Assembly: GCA_026003835.1 (NCBI GenBank)
Contig: BPHZ01000003.1
Coordinates: forward strand, 310,001-374,000
Origin: Herpetosiphonaceae bacterium
GTDB taxonomy: Bacteria > Chloroflexota > Chloroflexia > Chloroflexales > Herpetosiphonaceae
Direction of reading: 5' to 3'
DNA length: 64,000 nt
How positions within the stretch are numbered: position 1 is the stretch's first letter; each line of letters opens with the position of its first letter. The notes below the pieces were generated by a model. That model made no database searches and was not told the origin of the DNA. It saw only the letters and a program-made list of their open reading frames with translations. Made by a program: the position numbers and the translations under genes. Positions 16,272 through 25,701 of this stretch are shown here, one piece after another.

Positions 16272-17666
16272 GTGGGGTACTTCATCCGCCTGCTCCTTGC
16301 GCTGGTGATTGCTGTTGTGCTCCTGCCCGGGAAAGCGCTGTCGCAGGAGCTAGACTGGCTCGAACAGCGCACCGAGCGTTTTGTTATTCTTTATACCAGC
16401 GGCGATCATCAGACCGCTGATGAGTACGCTGGCTTCGTCGACTCAATCTATGACGAAGTGTCGGCGATCTTTGGCCATCAAACACGCACACCGGTTACAC
16501 TCCGGCTCTACCCCTCGCTTGAGCGTTATTATGAACTCAATCCGCTGGCGCGCGGATTGCCCGGCGTCGTGGCTCACGCTGATTTTCGCCGCCATGAGGT
16601 AGTCGTGATCGTGCCGCAGACGTGGTCACAGACGCCCGACGAGATCCAAAACAACGTTCGCCATGAGCTAGCCCATATCGTTATTGCTGACCTATCCGAT
16701 AATCGACTCAACGCTGCGTTCCACGAGGGATTGGCGCAGTATGTCGAACACCCCTCGCGGGAGCTTGAAGCCAAGATACGGTTGCTGCAACTTGCGTTCG
16801 ACGAGAACCGCCTGTTTACCTGGAGCGATCTCGACGACCGCGATACAGTTTACAGCCACCCGGAGATCAGTTACCCACAGAGCCTCTCAATGGTTGCCTT
16901 CCTTGTTGAGCGCTACTCTTTTGCCAAAGTGCGCGAATTTTTAACGGTGACGGCGCGCAGCAGCGGCTACCGGTCGGCATTGCAGCGCGCCTTTGATGCC
17001 TCACCGGGCGAGCTTGAGCGACAGTGGCGCGAGTGGCTGCCCTCGTATCTCTCCGGCGGCTACCGTCGCAATGCGCTGACTGCCTATGACCTTTCAGCTG
17101 TCGAGACACTGCTGGAGCAAGGGCGCTACGCCGAGGCGGAGCGCGAGCTCAAGACTGCTCTCGATTGGTTGCGAGAGAGCGGCCAGAGCGAGACTCTGCA
17201 AGAGGCGGAGGATCTGCTGGATCGCAGCGTTGAAGGGCAGCGCGCTGAGAGTCTGGCAAGTGAGGCCCGCGCCGCCCTGGCAAGCGGCGACTATGATCGC
17301 GCGGCTGGTCTGGTAGCGCAGGCGCAGCATATGTATGCAGCGCTTGGCGATACGCGGCAGGATGCGGTGCTTTCTGCCTATGCCCAGCGTGCCAGGCGCG
17401 GGATGCGGGCGATCGAGTTGCTGAACGAGGCTCGCTCGCAGGCAGGAGCGCTGCTCTACCCACGGGCCCGCGAGGCAGCCGACGCAGCTGCCGCCGAGTT
17501 TCTGGCTATTGGCGATAGAGCCCGTGCCGAGGAGGCGTTGGTGCTGCGTGAGTTTCTTGACGAGCGCCAGTCGCTGCTTGGCGCGCTGCTGCTCCTGCTG
17601 GGTGTTGGCGGAATTGCTGTAAGCGTTCTGCGCCGGTTGACCGGTGCGGAGACGGAGGCCTGGTGA
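16272..17666 (+). CDS. Membrane-anchored gluzincin peptidase (peptidase MA-like)
   Basis: A 464-residue exported zinc peptidase. A signal peptide (about 1-25) precedes the MA-like domain, whose zinc motif HELAH (in NVRHELAHIVI) is followed by the gluzincin glutamate in AAFHEGLAQYVEH. The second half has helical repeats (about 285-430) resembling TPRs, and ends with a membrane helix LLGALLLLLGVGGIAVSVL, so the catalytic part faces outward between two membrane-associated ends. GTG start. It is the first gene of an operon with DUF58 and VWA proteins, suggesting envelope quality control or processing of surface proteins. The substrate is unknown. Confidence 0.75.
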   Translation: MGYFIRLLLALVIAVVLLPGKALSQELDWLEQRTERFVILYTSGDHQTADEYAGFVDSIYDEVSAIFGHQTRTPVTLRLYPSLERYYELNPLARGLPGVVAHADFRRHEVVVIVPQTWSQTPDEIQNNVRHELAHIVIADLSDNRLNAAFHEGLAQYVEHPSRELEAKIRLLQLAFDENRLFTWSDLDDRDTVYSHPEISYPQSLSMVAFLVERYSFAKVREFLTVTARSSGYRSALQRAFDASPGELERQWREWLPSYLSGGYRRNALTAYDLSAVETLLEQGRYAEAERELKTALDWLRESGQSETLQEAEDLLDRSVEGQRAESLASEARAALASGDYDRAAGLVAQAQHMYAALGDTRQDAVLSAYAQRARRGMRAIELLNEARSQAGALLYPRAREAADAAAAEFLAIGDRARAEEALVLREFLDERQSLLGALLLLLGVGGIAVSVLRRLTGAETEAW

Positions 17667-17667
17667 G

Positions 17668-19002
17668 ATGCGGCATCCACTCTTCTCCTATCTCAATCAG
17701 ATTGCCAGAGAGCGCTGGGTCTGGCAGTGCACACGCACACTCCTTCGCTCCCTGTGGATCGCCGCCTGCATCTGGTGCATCGGCCTTGGTGGGCATGTGC
17801 TCTGGGGTTGGACTCTACGCCCCAGGCTCCTTACGCTGTTGTCGCTTGAGGTGCTTGGAATTGCGCTGCTCATGGCGCTGTTGCGCCGCCGGCTTACGCC
17901 GCGAGAGGTCGCCCGGCGTCTCGATCGGCGCTTCAAACTCAAAGAGCAGCTCTCTACAGCGGTTGAGGTTGCCGTCACAAACCCGCCGCCGGGAAGCGTC
18001 TCTGCCTATCTGCTCAATCGCTCGGGCCGCCTCGCCGCTCATGCCCATACCTATCTGCGCCGCCAGCAACGCCCGCCATGGACTGAGGTGCTGACGCTCG
18101 TTGCGTTTGTGCTGCTGCTGGCCGGCTTCGCCCTGTTGGCCGGGATTGGCCGGCCTGATCTCCCCGCCAGTTCACTTCCGCTGCCGCCGCTGGTCTCCGC
18201 TCCTGCCCCGGCGGATCTGTTTGCCGGGGATCCCTCGGCGCCGGGCGAGCAGGAAGTGCTGCGGCCGGGCGCCGGCGGCGAGCAGGCGCGGGAGCGTGAG
18301 TTCGGGGCCCTTGGTGGATCCGGCGACCCACGTGTGTTGGAGACACTGGCGGATGCGCTGCGTGACCATGGCGCTACGCGGCCGGCTGCCGAGGCTCTGG
18401 ATCGTGGTGATGTGTCAGGGGCAGCTGAGGAGCTGCGTGAGCTGGCCGATCAGGCGGGCCAGCTTTCAGAGCAATCCCGCGAGGATCTGGCCTCCTCCCT
18501 GCGCGATGCTGCCGACAGGATCGAACAGAGCGATCCGGATCTTGCTGAGCAGCTGCGCCGGAGCGCCGATGGCCTCTCGCGCGGCGGGCGTGATGCCTCC
18601 CAGGCGCTGGACGATCTGGCGCAGGCGCTTGAGGACCTTCAGGAGGGCGGGGGCGATCGTGCTGAGGCTGGTGAGAGCGCCGGGGCACAGACCGATCCCG
18701 AGGGCGGGCAATCAGGGCTGCCCGGCGGGGCAAACGGCGCCGGCGATCAGCCGGGCGGCGAACAACGGCAATCCGATCCATCGGAACGGCTCGGCATCGA
18801 TGGTCTGCCTGTGGAGCTGGAGGTGAGCGGCCAGGGGCGCGTGCCTGCTGACCCAACTGATCGACCTCCTACCGGCTCTGAGACTGCTCCCGGCTTCACG
18901 CAAGGCGAAACCAGCAGCGACGATCGCGTTCGCACAGGCGCTGATCCGCTGCGAGTTCCACTGGAAGAGCGCGATGTGGTTCAGGGATATTTTACGCCGT
19001 AA
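17668..19002 (+). CDS. Membrane protein with long coiled-coil periplasmic region
   Basis: I use the ATG at 17668, placed 9 nt after GGAGG and 1 nt after the previous stop, giving 444 residues. Two N-terminal helices (about 25-65) and a third (about 145-170, VLTLVAFVLLLAGFALLAGI) anchor it. The middle, about residues 215-320, is a heptad-rich coiled coil made of Leu/Ala with Glu/Asp/Arg; the C-terminal part is Gly/Gln/Asp-rich and probably disordered. The organisation recalls DUF4175-type proteins found beside DUF58 and VWA genes. Its last 29 nt overlap the start of the DUF58 gene, indicating translational coupling. Confidence 0.65.
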   Translation: MRHPLFSYLNQIARERWVWQCTRTLLRSLWIAACIWCIGLGGHVLWGWTLRPRLLTLLSLEVLGIALLMALLRRRLTPREVARRLDRRFKLKEQLSTAVEVAVTNPPPGSVSAYLLNRSGRLAAHAHTYLRRQQRPPWTEVLTLVAFVLLLAGFALLAGIGRPDLPASSLPLPPLVSAPAPADLFAGDPSAPGEQEVLRPGAGGEQAREREFGALGGSGDPRVLETLADALRDHGATRPAAEALDRGDVSGAAEELRELADQAGQLSEQSREDLASSLRDAADRIEQSDPDLAEQLRRSADGLSRGGRDASQALDDLAQALEDLQEGGGDRAEAGESAGAQTDPEGGQSGLPGGANGAGDQPGGEQRQSDPSERLGIDGLPVELEVSGQGRVPADPTDRPPTGSETAPGFTQGETSSDDRVRTGADPLRVPLEERDVVQGYFTP

Positions 19003-19897
19003 GCGTGCTGCGCAAACCGCGCCGTTATTTGACGATGCCTTTCTACGCCGGCTGGAGCGCCTGAGCCTCCAGGCTCAGCGTACGCTGCGCGGCAGCCCAA
19101 CCGGAGGCGCCCATCTCAGCCGGCAGCAGCGCCCAATGATGATCTTTAGCGACCACCGCCCCTACAGCCCCGGCGACGATTACCGCTCGATTGACTGGAA
19201 CGCCTACGCGCACCTCGATGAGGTCTATGTGAAGCTAGGCGAGGTCGAGCAGGATGTGCTGATCCATGTGCTGCTGGATATCTCGCGCTCGATGGGCTGG
19301 GGCAGGCCGCCGAAACTGCGCGCCGCCCAGCAGCTTGTCGCCGCGCTTGGCTTCCTGGCCCTGGCGCATTTCGACCGGCTGCGCGTCGTGCCCTTTGGAG
19401 CCAAAGCTCTCCCTGCCTTCGGCCCCGCTCAAGGGAAGAACCGCCTGGTCGAGCTGCTGCGCTTCCTGGAGCGTTTGCAGCCTACCCAGTCCACCTCCCT
19501 TGGGGAGGTCCTCTCCGCCTACGCTGCCGCCCACAGACGCGGTGGTCTGCTGGTGCTCTGCTCCGATCTGCTGGCTCCAGAGGGGCTTGAGCAGGGGTTG
19601 CGGGCGATGCCGCCGCCGCGCTGGCAGGTGCTGGTCCTGCACATCCTTGACAGGCGCGAGATCAGCCCTGATCTGGCCGGGCCTGTCGAACTGGTGGATG
19701 CAGAGACCGGCCAGCGCCTGGATCTAACCCTCGATGCTGCGACGCTTGCCGCCTACAGACGCAATGTTGCCCAGTGGCAAGAGCAGATCGCTGCGGCATG
19801 TGCGCGCACGGGTGCGACCTATGCCCAGGTGTTGGCCGATTGGCCCCTTGAGCGTGCTGTTATTCCTTACCTGAGAGTGCGCAGGATCCTGCGTTGA
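18974..19897 (+). CDS. DUF58 protein with VWA-like fold, copy 1
   Basis: A 307-residue cytosolic DUF58 protein. The diagnostic core FSDHRPYSPGDDYRSIDWNAYA is followed by the degenerate MIDAS-like LLDISRSMGWG of the VWA-like half. In known clusters DUF58 proteins work with a MoxR AAA+ ATPase and membrane VWA proteins. No moxR is present in this operon; the nearest is at 54.6 kb. The gene starts inside the preceding coding sequence and lies 24 nt before the BatA-like gene. A paralogue is at 55.6 kb. Confidence 0.88.
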   Translation: MWFRDILRRKRAAQTAPLFDDAFLRRLERLSLQAQRTLRGSPTGGAHLSRQQRPMMIFSDHRPYSPGDDYRSIDWNAYAHLDEVYVKLGEVEQDVLIHVLLDISRSMGWGRPPKLRAAQQLVAALGFLALAHFDRLRVVPFGAKALPAFGPAQGKNRLVELLRFLERLQPTQSTSLGEVLSAYAAAHRRGGLLVLCSDLLAPEGLEQGLRAMPPPRWQVLVLHILDRREISPDLAGPVELVDAETGQRLDLTLDAATLAAYRRNVAQWQEQIAAACARTGATYAQVLADWPLERAVIPYLRVRRILR

Positions 19898-19921
19898 GGC
19901 AGCCCTGGATGATGAAAGCCC

Positions 19922-21739
19922 ATGATGTTTCTTGAACCGCTGTTGCTTTTGGTCCTGCTGACGCTCCCTGTGATCCTCGTGCTGCACCTGCTGCGCGAGC
20001 GGCGCCAGCGCACGGTTGTGCCCAGCCTGCTGCATTGGCTGAACGTGCCGCGCCGCCGTGAGGGCCTGCGGATGCGGCGTCTGCCGCTAACGCTGTTGCT
20101 CCTGCTGCATCTGTTGGTCGCCGGGCTGCTGGGGCTGGCGCTTGGCCGGCCTCAACTCGTCGGCTCGCCCGGCTCGGGGGCGCAAGAGATCGCTCTTGTG
20201 CTGGATATATCCACAAGTATGGCGGCCCGCGATGGCGCAGCCACCCGCTTTACCGAGGCTCAGCAGCGGGCGCGTTCGCTCTTGCGCGCGCTTGGCGAGG
20301 AAGATCGGGCAATTCTTATCACGGCCGGGCCAGGCGCCAGGATCGTCGCCAGCGGTGGCGCCGCCGATCTGCCCACCCTTGATGCGGCGCTGAACGAGCT
20401 GCGCCCCGGCGGTACCGGCAGCGATCTGGCCGGGGCTTTGACGCTGGCCCAGGCAGCGCTCGATCCTCAGCGCAGCAGGCGGATTGTGATCATCAGCGAT
20501 GGGGCGCTGCCTCCTGGACCTGTCGCGCCGCCGGCTGTGCCTGTCGAGTGGGAGCAGATCGGTCGTGATGCGCCCAACCGCGCTATTATCGCCTTCGCTG
20601 TGCGCCCATGGGGCGCCAACCTACAGGTCTATGCCCGTGTTGCCAATTACAGCGCCTCGCCTTTCGCGACGACGCTCTGGCTCTACGGCGATGAGCAGCC
20701 GATTGGCACCAGAGATGTCACTATTGCTGCCGATGGCGAAACCGAGTTGACCTGGACTCTCCGCAATGAGTTTGCGACCCTGCGGGCGGAGATCGACGGC
20801 CGTGACGCGCTGCCCCTCGACGATCAGGCCTACGTGAGTGCCGTAATCCTGCGATCGCTCAACGTGCTGTTGGTTTCATCGACGCCGGATCCGCTGCGCC
20901 GCGCGCTTGAGGCGCTGCCTGGCGTCCGTCTCTCAGTAGTCGATCCGGCGCGCTATGATGCTGGTGTGGGGCAGGCTGCGGATCTGACGATCTTCAATGG
21001 CTTTCTGCCGGAGCAGTGGCCTGCAGGAGCAGTGCTCATCGTCTATCCGCCACCTGATAACCCTTTACTGGAGGTCGAAGGGCGATACCGGCCCGATCAC
21101 AACGACACACTGGAGGGTCAAGGGCCTGTGCTGGAGGGTTTGAGCCTGGATGGTGTTGATTTCGGCGAGGTACGCCAGGTAATGCCGCCCACCTGGGCCG
21201 AGACACAGCTGGCGATCGGCGACGTGCCGCTCATTCTGCGCGGCAGCGACGGCGTGCGCCAGATTGCTGTCTGGACCTTCGACCCGTCAGTGGGCAACCT
21301 GGCAACCCGACTGGCCTTTCCGCTTTTAGTTAGTCGCACTGTGCGCGACCTGGCGCCTGATGCGCTGCCTGCAGCGCTGCCGTCCGGCGCAGCGCTTGCC
21401 TGGCGCCCAGATTCGCGCGCCGACGAGATTCGCCTGGTCGGACCCGATGGCGTTCAGGCCAACATCGATGTTGCACCGGCGCTCCAAAGCCTCGACCATC
21501 CGGGCTTCTATCGCGTTGAGGAGCGTGACGACGGCCGTCTGCTCTACGCAAGCAGCATCGGCGTCAACGCCGGATCCGCCCTGGAGTCCGACTTGCGCCC
21601 GCGATCGATCCCGCTGTTGTCACATGCGGTCGAGGCGCCGGACGACACTGTCCGGCAGCGCGCTATCGATCTCTGGCCCTGGCTTGCGCTCGGCGCGATC
21701 GTGGTGCTCTTCTTAGAATGGATGTATATTCATCGATGA
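19922..21739 (+). CDS. BatA-type membrane VWA protein
   Basis: The 605-residue protein begins with the Aerotolerance-regulator N-terminal segment (FLEPLLLLVLLTLPVILVLHL, then a second helix about 55-78), followed by a VWA domain with the MIDAS start LVLDISTSMAARDG and the IIISDG-like VIISDGALP. A long beta-rich extracellular region follows, then a C-terminal helix (WLALGAIVVLFLEWMYIH). The VWA domain is intact at the visible DxSxS, so metal-dependent protein binding is plausible. Its stop overlaps the next gene as ATGA, a tight translational couple. Confidence 0.8.
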   Translation: MMFLEPLLLLVLLTLPVILVLHLLRERRQRTVVPSLLHWLNVPRRREGLRMRRLPLTLLLLLHLLVAGLLGLALGRPQLVGSPGSGAQEIALVLDISTSMAARDGAATRFTEAQQRARSLLRALGEEDRAILITAGPGARIVASGGAADLPTLDAALNELRPGGTGSDLAGALTLAQAALDPQRSRRIVIISDGALPPGPVAPPAVPVEWEQIGRDAPNRAIIAFAVRPWGANLQVYARVANYSASPFATTLWLYGDEQPIGTRDVTIAADGETELTWTLRNEFATLRAEIDGRDALPLDDQAYVSAVILRSLNVLLVSSTPDPLRRALEALPGVRLSVVDPARYDAGVGQAADLTIFNGFLPEQWPAGAVLIVYPPPDNPLLEVEGRYRPDHNDTLEGQGPVLEGLSLDGVDFGEVRQVMPPTWAETQLAIGDVPLILRGSDGVRQIAVWTFDPSVGNLATRLAFPLLVSRTVRDLAPDALPAALPSGAALAWRPDSRADEIRLVGPDGVQANIDVAPALQSLDHPGFYRVEERDDGRLLYASSIGVNAGSALESDLRPRSIPLLSHAVEAPDDTVRQRAIDLWPWLALGAIVVLFLEWMYIHR

Positions 21740-24282
21740 TCTTGCGTCATCCACAAGCTCTGCTGCTCTTGCTGTTGCTGCCGGCCTTTATCGCTGTGTG
21801 GCAGCGGCGGCGCGCGCTGAGTGGTGTAGCTCTTACCCTGCGTCTGCTGATCGTCGTGCTAGTCGTGTTGGCGCTGGCAAACCCGACACTAAGAAGATCT
21901 GGCTCGCAGCAGGATATACTGGTTCTGCTGGTGGATCAGTCGGACAGTCTTGGCGACGATGGAAAAGCGCTGCTGCGCCGTCAGGCGGCGACGATTGCCG
22001 GCGCTTATCCGGATCGGGCGCGGGTCCTCTATTTCGGCGGCGATGTGGTTGCTGCGGAAGTCGGCGCTGATGAGCGAGACGCAGCGCCGCAGCCATCCGT
22101 GAGCGCTGATAGTACCGATATTGCCGGGGCGCTGCGCCTGGCACGCAGCCTTATCGGCACGAGGGCTGGACGCATTGTGCTGCTCTCTGATGGCGTGCAG
22201 ACGCGCGGCGATGCATTGGCGGAGGCTGGGATGCTGGCCCGAGCGAGGATTCCCGTCGATAGCGTTGTCTACCAGCCGGCTGATCGGCCGGAGCTGTGGG
22301 TGGCGCGCGTTGAGGCGCCGCGAACGCTGCGCGAGGGCGAAACGTATGAGACGACGATCGTGATTGGCAGTAGCCGCCCTACGACGGCTCGCCTCGCCCT
22401 ATTCGAGGGATCGTTGCAGCTCGTCGAGGAGGATGTGCAGCTTGTCCCTGGTGAGAACAGCGTTCGCTACCGAAGCCAGGCCACTACGCAGGGGATGCTG
22501 GGCCTGCGCGCGGTCGTCGAGGGACGGCTCGATACCTTCGAGTACAACAATAGCGCAGCGGCGACAATCCTGGTAGCGCCTCCGCCGCGTGTGCTGCTCG
22601 TCGAGAGCCGGCCGGGCGCGGCGTGGGAGCTGCGGGCCGCCCTACGCCCCGCGGGCATTGACGCGGAGATCGTCGCCGCACGGGATCTCTCGCCGCAGCT
22701 TTCGACGCTCGCCGCCTACGATGGTATTGTGCTGGTAGATGTTCCTGCCGTCGATTTATCCCTCGATCGCATGGCAGCGCTGCGGGAGTTTGTGCGCAGT
22801 GAGGGCCGCGGCCTGGTTGTCACCGGCGGGCGTTCGAGCTTTACGCTTGGTAACTATAAGAATACGCCTCTGGAAGAAGTGCTGCCGGTATCGATGACGC
22901 CGCCGAGCAGGCCCGAGCGCCCACCGGTGACGCTGCTGCTGATCATCGACCAGTCGGCGAGTATGTATGGCACGCCGGGCCGCTCAAAGCTCGACATGGC
23001 CAAGGAGGCAGCGATCCTGGCGACTGAAACGCTTGAGGAGGAGGATCGTCTGGGTGTGCTGACCTTCGATACATCGGCACGCTGGACAGTCGAGTTTCAG
23101 ATGCTGGGCACTGGCCTGAGTCTGGTTGAGATCCAGGAGCAGATCGGTAGGATTGCGACCGGTGGCGGTACGAATATCTATGCGGCCCTGGAGACTGGTC
23201 TCCAGGCGTTGGCTGATCAGCCGGGCGAGGTGCGCCACGCTGTCCTGCTGACCGACGGCAAGTCCGCGATCTCTGATCCCTCACGCTACCGCACCTTGAT
23301 TGAGCAGGCGCGCGCGCAGGATATAACCCTCTCGACGATTGCTATCGGCGATGACTCCGACACGTTGCTGCTGCAGGAGCTGGCCCAGCTAGGCGCCGGT
23401 CGCTATCATTTTGCCGGCGAGCCGGAGGACATTCCGCGCCTGACGCTCCAGGAGAGCGAGATCGCGCGTAGCGAGCCACAGGTCGAGGGCAGTTTCCGGG
23501 CGGATCTGGCCGAGCCGCATCCGCTGGTGCGCGGCTATGCCGCCGGCGATCTTCCGCCGCTGGAGGGCTATGTGGCGACAACAATCAAGCCGGAGGCGGA
23601 GCTGGTGCTTATTTCTCCGGAGGAGGATCCTCTGCTGGCGGTCTGGCAGTATGGCCTCGGGCGAGCGGTTGCCTGGACGCCGAGTGTGGCGATGCCCTGG
23701 GCAGAGCCCTGGCAGAGCTGGCCTGACTACGGCGCCTTCTGGGCGCAGGTGATCCGCTATACGCTGCCTGAGCCAGGCAGCGGCCCATTGCAGGTGCGTG
23801 TGACGCCGGAAGACGATACTGTGACGATTAGTGCTGAATCGCTGGAGCCGGGTGGCGAGCCGCTTGATCTGGCCGATACCGAGGCAACGATCAGGTTGCC
23901 CGACGGTAGCGAGAGCCGGCTTCGGCTGCGTCAGGTTGCGCCCGGCCGCTATGTTCAGAATGTCGCACTGCCTGTTCCCGGCCCGTACGCCATCGAAGTG
24001 CGCCAGCGCAAAGGCGCTGAAGAGCGTGTGGCATGGGCCGGCTATGTTCATCGCTACCCTGACGAGTATCTGCCCACGAGCGGTGCTGCGACGCTTTTAG
24101 AGCAAATCAGCGCCGTTACCGGCGGATCTCCACAAGCCCTTACCGGCGATCAGCTCCCATTGTACACCCCCGCTGGCGATGCTCGGGGTCTCTGGCCCTG
24201 GCTGCTGCTTGCTGCTGCACTGCTCTGGCCGTTGGAGGTTGCTGTGCGCCGTGGCTGGCTGGCGCCGGGCAGCCGGCGCTAG
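21736..24282 (+). CDS. Large membrane VWA / glutamine-amidotransferase-fold protein
   Basis: The start at 21736 forms an ATGA overlap with the previous gene; 848 residues. Two N-terminal membrane helices lead to a degenerate VWA-like region (LLVDQSDSLGDD) and an Ig-like region. A segment follows that resembles the class I amidotransferase-like fold seen in Bat proteins (VLLVESRPGAAWELRAAL to GLVVTGGRSSF). A second VWA domain then has an intact MIDAS (IIDQSASMYG, GGGTN, LLTDGKS). A beta-rich region and a C-terminal helix close the protein. It is the last gene of the operon. No catalytic triad is visible in the amidotransferase-like part, so it is presumably structural. Confidence 0.8.
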   Translation: MILRHPQALLLLLLLPAFIAVWQRRRALSGVALTLRLLIVVLVVLALANPTLRRSGSQQDILVLLVDQSDSLGDDGKALLRRQAATIAGAYPDRARVLYFGGDVVAAEVGADERDAAPQPSVSADSTDIAGALRLARSLIGTRAGRIVLLSDGVQTRGDALAEAGMLARARIPVDSVVYQPADRPELWVARVEAPRTLREGETYETTIVIGSSRPTTARLALFEGSLQLVEEDVQLVPGENSVRYRSQATTQGMLGLRAVVEGRLDTFEYNNSAAATILVAPPPRVLLVESRPGAAWELRAALRPAGIDAEIVAARDLSPQLSTLAAYDGIVLVDVPAVDLSLDRMAALREFVRSEGRGLVVTGGRSSFTLGNYKNTPLEEVLPVSMTPPSRPERPPVTLLLIIDQSASMYGTPGRSKLDMAKEAAILATETLEEEDRLGVLTFDTSARWTVEFQMLGTGLSLVEIQEQIGRIATGGGTNIYAALETGLQALADQPGEVRHAVLLTDGKSAISDPSRYRTLIEQARAQDITLSTIAIGDDSDTLLLQELAQLGAGRYHFAGEPEDIPRLTLQESEIARSEPQVEGSFRADLAEPHPLVRGYAAGDLPPLEGYVATTIKPEAELVLISPEEDPLLAVWQYGLGRAVAWTPSVAMPWAEPWQSWPDYGAFWAQVIRYTLPEPGSGPLQVRVTPEDDTVTISAESLEPGGEPLDLADTEATIRLPDGSESRLRLRQVAPGRYVQNVALPVPGPYAIEVRQRKGAEERVAWAGYVHRYPDEYLPTSGAATLLEQISAVTGGSPQALTGDQLPLYTPAGDARGLWPWLLLAAALLWPLEVAVRRGWLAPGSRR

Positions 24283-24285
24283 ATC

Positions 24286-24658
24286 TCACAGGACAATGCC
24301 GCCTGGATTGTCGTAGCAGCCCATACAGAGGGATGTCTCTGCAAGATACTCACTGCGCCGCGCTCCACACTGGGTGCAGTGTTCCGCCAGGAAGGTGCGG
24401 GCGGTATCGAGTGCCTCGGAGGACATCGTCGCTTTATCGCAGTCCTCCACCAGTCGCTCCAGCACGCGCCTGAAGGTTCTGAAGCGCTGCGCCCTGCGAT
24501 CGTGCAATAGCCAGCGCCTCTTCGGAGCTGATACCTGCTCTGCGCAATCGCTGCAGCAGCGTCCAGGGATCAAGATCGATCAGCAGTTTGTTTCCGCAGT
24601 GAGGGCAGAATGTTGCCTGAGCCGATACTGGCTTACCACAAGAGTAGCAACGTTCCAT
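24286..24658 (-). pseudogene. Double zinc-ribbon protein gene split by a +1 frameshift
   Basis: From the ATG at 24658, which lies 5 nt after the acetyltransferase stop, the frame reads MERCYSCGKPVSAQATFC then PHCG, a typical zinc ribbon. It continues to ..SSEEALAIARSQ before drifting to a stop at 24434. Skipping one base near 24500 joins a second frame, ..QRFRTFRRVLERLVEDCDK, that ends with another Cys pair set, CTQCG and CMGC, and stops at 24286. Together they make a sensible protein of about 123 residues with zinc ribbons at both ends. The shift lies in a GGG/GCGC-rich stretch, so a sequencing error or a real one-base insertion are both possible. Function unknown. Confidence 0.65.
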
Positions 24659-24663
24659 CGTCT

Positions 24664-25104
24664 TTACAACCGCCCCATAATCAGGACCTGTATCCTGCGT
24701 CTGGTCGTTAGCCTGGCAACGATCTGTGCAATCCAATACATTCTGCGGAAATAGCGGGGCATTTCCTCCCTCCGCAGCCTGCGGAAGCCAAAACGCTGGT
24801 AATACCCTTCCATGTGACTGACGCACATCAGGTAGAGTTTGCCTGGATTGCGAGCTATTAGCTCGTGAATAATTGCCGTACCAATGCCCTGTCCCTGGCG
24901 CTCCGGTACTACGGCAATCGACGCCAGCTCTCGGCTGCCGTCTCTGTGAGGCTTGACCTGTCCAACGCCGACGATCCGCCCATCGTCCTCGGCTACGAGG
25001 AAGCGCGGCCAGTCAAGATCGGCAGGGTTAATGCGTGCAGCCCGCACAATTTCCCTGATCCTCTGCTGGTCCTCTGCGGTTGCCGGGCGAATTAAAGTTG
25101 ACAT
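24664..25104 (-). CDS. GNAT family N-acetyltransferase
   Basis: A 146-residue single-domain acetyltransferase. The acetyl-CoA loop is visible as VVPERQGQGIGTAIIHELI (the Q/RxxGxG/A motif), after the beta-strand ELASIAV; MEGYYQRFGFRR is the usual C-terminal motif B. The C-terminal 25 residues are basic and hydrophobic. It is followed 5 nt later by the zinc-ribbon gene, so the two are probably one operon. The substrate cannot be predicted. Confidence 0.88.
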   Translation of the reverse strand: MSTLIRPATAEDQQRIREIVRAARINPADLDWPRFLVAEDDGRIVGVGQVKPHRDGSRELASIAVVPERQGQGIGTAIIHELIARNPGKLYLMCVSHMEGYYQRFGFRRLRREEMPRYFRRMYWIAQIVARLTTRRRIQVLIMGRL

Positions 25105-25178
25105 AACAAAAACCCGATCTGTAGAAGCTGTCCTTTATTCTTGCAAATTAATTGTAGCATGCGTTCCATCCGCGTTTA

Positions 25179-25670
25179 TCACCTGCTGATCGTATCCCGC
25201 TCCAGCACGATAGTGCCGTTATCCTGAAGGCGAACGACCTGGATGCGGGTGAAGCCTTCCTCAAGCGCCGGCGGCTCAAGGGCTTTATACTTGGCGATGA
25301 CCGCAACATCCGGGATGCGCGCCCGTCCCTGGCGCGCGGCGTTACGCCGCAGCGCGTCTTTGAGGCTGGTGGCGAAGAAGATACAGCGGGCCGGCACATG
25401 ATAGCGCTGCGCTATCTCCAGGTAGACGGCCCGTTCTGCGCGTAGGACATTGGTGTTATCGACGACCACCGATCTGCCCGCCGCAAGATGTTCTTCTAAG
25501 GCTCTGCGCTCCCGCGAGCGCTTGCGCAGCACGTCAAGGCTGATGTGGGCGTGGGTCGCGGCAAAAAGCCGCCGGTAGAGAGTCGACTTGCCGCTACCGG
25601 GCAACCCGACGAAGATGACGAGTTCCTGTGAAGCGAGGGGTTGGAACAACTCGATCTCGGTCTTGCCCAT
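25179..25670 (-). CDS. P-loop kinase, polynucleotide-kinase-like
   Basis: A 163-residue protein with Walker A GLPGSGKST near the N-terminus, an ISLDVLRKRSRE segment corresponding to the acceptor-site Asp/Arg of zeta-toxin or PNKP-type kinases, VVVDNTN (the Walker B/sensor strand of the PNK family), and an Arg-rich lid region (RRNAARQGRARIPD). The family includes the kinase half of polynucleotide kinase-phosphatase and small phosphotransferases. It is monocistronic and divergent from pstS across a 135-bp region holding PHO boxes. The substrate is not certain. Confidence 0.78.
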   Translation of the reverse strand: MGKTEIELFQPLASQELVIFVGLPGSGKSTLYRRLFAATHAHISLDVLRKRSRERRALEEHLAAGRSVVVDNTNVLRAERAVYLEIAQRYHVPARCIFFATSLKDALRRNAARQGRARIPDVAVIAKYKALEPPALEEGFTRIQVVRLQDNGTIVLERDTISR

Positions 25671-25701
25671 AGAGCACCCTCCTCCAGCGTATTCAGCATA
25701 T

